A stretch of 64,000 nt of DNA from CBDCYS01 sp965226245 (GTDB taxonomy: Bacteria > Acidobacteriota > Terriglobia > Bryobacterales > UBA6623), in contig CBDDCL010000015.1 in assembly GCA_965226245.1 (NCBI GenBank), positions 6,882,001 to 6,946,000 of the forward strand. Direction: 5' to 3'. Below, one piece after another: positions 61,712 through 64,000 of the stretch. Each line of letters starts with the position of its first letter. Within the stretch, counting starts at the first letter, position 1. The notes beneath the pieces are model-generated. The model worked only from the letters and a program-made list of their open reading frames with translations, made no database searches and was not told the DNA's origin. Position numbers and translations under genes: made by a program.

Positions 61712-64000
61712 TCACTTTTTGAACTCCCGGTATAGCAGTGGCACGACCACGAGCGTCAGCAGCGTCGAGGATGCCAGCCCGCCGATCACGGCGCGAGCCA
61801 GCGGCATGATCGGCTCGGCGGCGTTCAGGGCGGGAGGCAGCAGCGCCAGCAGCGCGGCGCCGGCCGTCATCAGAATGGGCCTCAGCCGAGTCTGAGCCGC
61901 TTCGAGAATGGCTTCGTCGGTCGAGAGTCCTTTTGCCCGCAGGCGGTTCGCGAATTCCACGAGCAGAGTGCTTGTTGACGCCGCAATGCCGACCATGAAA
62001 ATCGTGCCCATAAAAGACTGAATATTGAGCGTCGTGCCCGTGCTCCACAAGGCCCACAACACTCCGACGAGACCCAATGGGACCGCCACCATAACAATCA
62101 GCGGATCGAGGAAACTGCGAAACAGCGCAACCATCACGAAGTAGACCAGCACCACCGCCATGGCGAATCCGAAGGCCATTCCACCAAACGACTCGTTCAT
62201 CGAGGCGATTTCACCACGAAACTCAACGCGATAGCCTACGGGCCATTCCTTGCCGGCTAGTTTCTTTTCGATATCTCCCGCGACCGCGCCAATGTCGCGG
62301 CCCTCCACGTTGGCAAAGACGTCGGTCACGCGGCTGATGTTGACGTGCGTTATCTCCGTGGGAGCGGTCGTTCGGCTGATCGTCGCGATGTTTCTCAGCA
62401 TGACCGGCGCACCGCGGCTGCCGTTCATTGCCGTCTTGGGGGCAGGCCGGAAGACTTTCTCCATAGCGGCCGCGGCGCTGGCCTGTGCCGCTCCGGTAAT
62501 CGGGATATCGAGGATCGTATCGATCGAATTGATTTTCTCCTCGCGATACTGCGCACCAACGAAATAGTGGTTGCCGTTGCTCTCGTCGATCCAAAACGCC
62601 GGGTCGAAATTCACGCTGGAGTTGAGACTAGCCACGATGTTCTTGACCGCCTCGTCCGCGTTCACTCCCAACATGGCGGCTTTGACGCGGTCAATGTCGA
62701 TCGTGAGAGCAGGGTAGTCCAATTTCTGCTGAATACGCACATCGGCCGTTCCCGGAACCGTCTCAACAAGGGACTGGATTTCCCGCGCGATTCCTTGAGC
62801 AACCACAAGATCGTTTCCGTGAACTTGGATGTTGATTGGAGAGGGCAGCCCGAAATTGAGCGCCGAGCTGATGATGCCTCCCGTTTCGAACGAAAACTCG
62901 ATCAGGGGGAACTGCTCGTGGAACGCTTCGCGGAGCCGCCGGACGTACTCAAAAGACGGCACCGAATGCTCCTCGTGGAGTTGCACCATCAACGAGGTGT
63001 CCATCGGTCCAGCGTTGCGCGTGTAGGCGGCGGGCCAATCGAACAGCACCCCGATGTTCGATATGAGGATCTGAAGGTCTTCTGGTGCGATGACCTCGCG
63101 GATCGTTTTTTCAACCGCCGCTACGTGCTCTTCGGTCTTCTCGATTCGCGTGCCGGAAGGAGCCCGCATCTGGATCCCGAACTGGCCCGTATCGAGCCGC
63201 GGGAACAGTTCCGTGCCGATTTGGTAATAGAGAGGAACCGAGGCGGCGATCAGCAGAGCCACCGCGCTCAGGGTCACAAACTGGCGGCGCAACATCCAAT
63301 GAAGGGCGACCCCATAGGCGTCCCGCAGGCGAAGGTAGGCTCGTTCGCCCCAGCTTGCGCGAGCGTGACCGGAGCCGGACTTGCTTAGAAAACGAGCGCA
63401 ATAGACCGGCACCACCGTTAGCGCCACGACATAGGACGCCAGCATCGCGAAGGTAACGCTTAACGCGAGCGGCGTGAACAGGAACTTGCCAATCCCTGTC
63501 AAGAAGACCACCGGAGCAAAGACAACGACCGTGACGATCGTTGCCACTAGAATGGGCATGCGGACTTCGTCGGCTCCAATCCGCGCCGCCTCGCCAGGAT
63601 CCTTGCCCAGCGCTATGTGGCGATGGGTGTTTTCCAATACGACGATGGAATCATCGACAAGCCTGCCGACAGCCAGCGCCAGCCCGCCCAGCGTCATGGC
63701 GTTGAGGCTGTCGCCGTTGAAGTAAAGACAAATGATCGCCGCCAGCACCGACAGCGGAACCGAAAGCATGATCACGAACGTTGAGCGAAAGCTGCCCAGA
63801 AACAGCCAGATCATCAGGCCGGCCAGGCCCGCGCCAAGCAAGGCTTCCTTTTCCAAACTCGCAATCGCCCGCCGAACATAAATTGACTGATCCAGGACGA
63901 CGTCGAGGTTGACGCCTTTCGGCAGCCGCTCCAGCAGATAGCCGATGGTTTCCTTGATGCCGTCCACCACCGCGATCGTGTTGGCGCCCGGCTGGCGGTA
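61712..64000 (-). CDS. RND-family efflux permease (AcrB-like), 5' end beyond window
   Basis: At least 762 residues; the N-terminus lies past 64000, where the frame is still open (YRQPGANTIAVVDGIKETIG). Characteristic parts: LGLAGLMIWLFLGSFRSTFV and TM4 with GLALAVGRLVDDSIVVLENT (proton-relay Asp pair), FTPLALSVTFAMLASYVVAL, then the second periplasmic domain (TELFPRLDTGQFGIQMRAPS, LDYPALTIDIDRVKAAMLGV) and LVYFVMVALFRSFLDPLIVM, IFMVGIAASTSTLLVEFANR, LRPILMTAGAALLALLPPAL. Substrate class (drugs or metals) is not decided by these motifs. Confidence 0.93.
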   Translation of the reverse strand, partial: YRQPGANTIAVVDGIKETIGYLLERLPKGVNLDVVLDQSIYVRRAIASLEKEALLGAGLAGLMIWLFLGSFRSTFVIMLSVPLSVLAAIICLYFNGDSLNAMTLGGLALAVGRLVDDSIVVLENTHRHIALGKDPGEAARIGADEVRMPILVATIVTVVVFAPVVFLTGIGKFLFTPLALSVTFAMLASYVVALTVVPVYCARFLSKSGSGHARASWGERAYLRLRDAYGVALHWMLRRQFVTLSAVALLIAASVPLYYQIGTELFPRLDTGQFGIQMRAPSGTRIEKTEEHVAAVEKTIREVIAPEDLQILISNIGVLFDWPAAYTRNAGPMDTSLMVQLHEEHSVPSFEYVRRLREAFHEQFPLIEFSFETGGIISSALNFGLPSPINIQVHGNDLVVAQGIAREIQSLVETVPGTADVRIQQKLDYPALTIDIDRVKAAMLGVNADEAVKNIVASLNSSVNFDPAFWIDESNGNHYFVGAQYREEKINSIDTILDIPITGAAQASAAAAMEKVFRPAPKTAMNGSRGAPVMLRNIATISRTTAPTEITHVNISRVTDVFANVEGRDIGAVAGDIEKKLAGKEWPVGYRVEFRGEIASMNESFGGMAFGFAMAVVLVYFVMVALFRSFLDPLIVMVAVPLGLVGVLWALWSTGTTLNIQSFMGTIFMVGIAASTSTLLVEFANRLRAKGLSTDEAILEAAQTRLRPILMTAGAALLALLPPALNAAEPIMPLARAVIGGLASSTLLTLVVVPLLYREFKK

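Overview
The window is a GC-rich bacterial chromosome segment. Its content (DUF1501 plus DUF1549/DUF1553 cytochrome pair, Ser/Thr kinase fused to a TolB-like propeller, imuA-imuB-dnaE2 cassette, Uma2 protein, ISAzo13/'Rhodopirellula'-type and IS1182/IS1595/IS630 transposases, LRR/Roco proteins) best fits an Acidobacteriota genome of the Bryobacter/Solibacter type. Planctomycete-like or other relatives cannot be excluded by eye. No rRNA, tRNA or CRISPR array was seen.

Layout. 0-2 kb: remains of IS630 and IS3-type transposases and a decayed short-chain dehydrogenase. 2-6.7 kb (minus): a large secreted protein, a frameshifted HU/IHF gene and an M48 zinc protease. 6.7-8.4 kb: IS graveyard (ISAzo13, scrambled IS1634). 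8.4-15.1 kb: an envelope/sugar block: methyltransferase and geranylgeranyl-reductase-like oxidoreductase (4-base overlap), then HAD phosphatase, deoxyhypusine-synthase-like protein and PfkB kinase (4-base overlaps), then a GmhA-like isomerase. 15.1-16.6 kb: integrase fragment split by IS1595 copy 1. 16.8-19.3 kb: M20 peptidase and class III aminotransferase. 19.4-25.8 kb (minus): Uma2, PQQ-type propeller, stomatin/NfeD pair, DUF6817 protein and an LRR protein flanked by duplicated DNA. 26.4-27.7 kb: IS630 element. 28.4-31.2 kb: Ser/Thr kinase broken by a small deletion. 31.2-31.8 kb: MazF-type toxin and antitoxin. 31.9-36.2 kb: DUF1501 and DUF1549/1553 operon. 37.4-41.5 kb: molybdenum hydroxylase operon (FAD, 2Fe-2S and Mo subunits) plus a MoaD-like protein. 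41.7-47.3 kb: a Roco (LRR-Roc-COR) gene destroyed by a frame break, a stop codon, IS1595 copy 2 and IS1182. 48.2-55.4 kb: DUF2061 and the SOS mutagenesis cassette imuA-imuB-dnaE2. 55.6-58.3 kb (minus): pentapeptide protein, adenosine deaminase family protein, glycosyltransferase. 58.7-64 kb (minus): RND efflux system (permease, adaptor, TolC), with the permease cut by the window end.

The most unusual theme is the repeat load. Short palindromic and tandem repeats sit between genes and also inside open genes. The SOS cassette carries an octanucleotide tandem repeat (about GGCTCAAC) in eight places, and five of the repeat islands there are translated in frame in the three proteins. Other dispersed repeats are shared between imuB, dnaE2, the kinase and intergenic regions. 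A 20-base sequence matching the IS1182 terminal repeat supplies the stop codon of the RND adaptor gene, and a degenerate version does so for nfeD.
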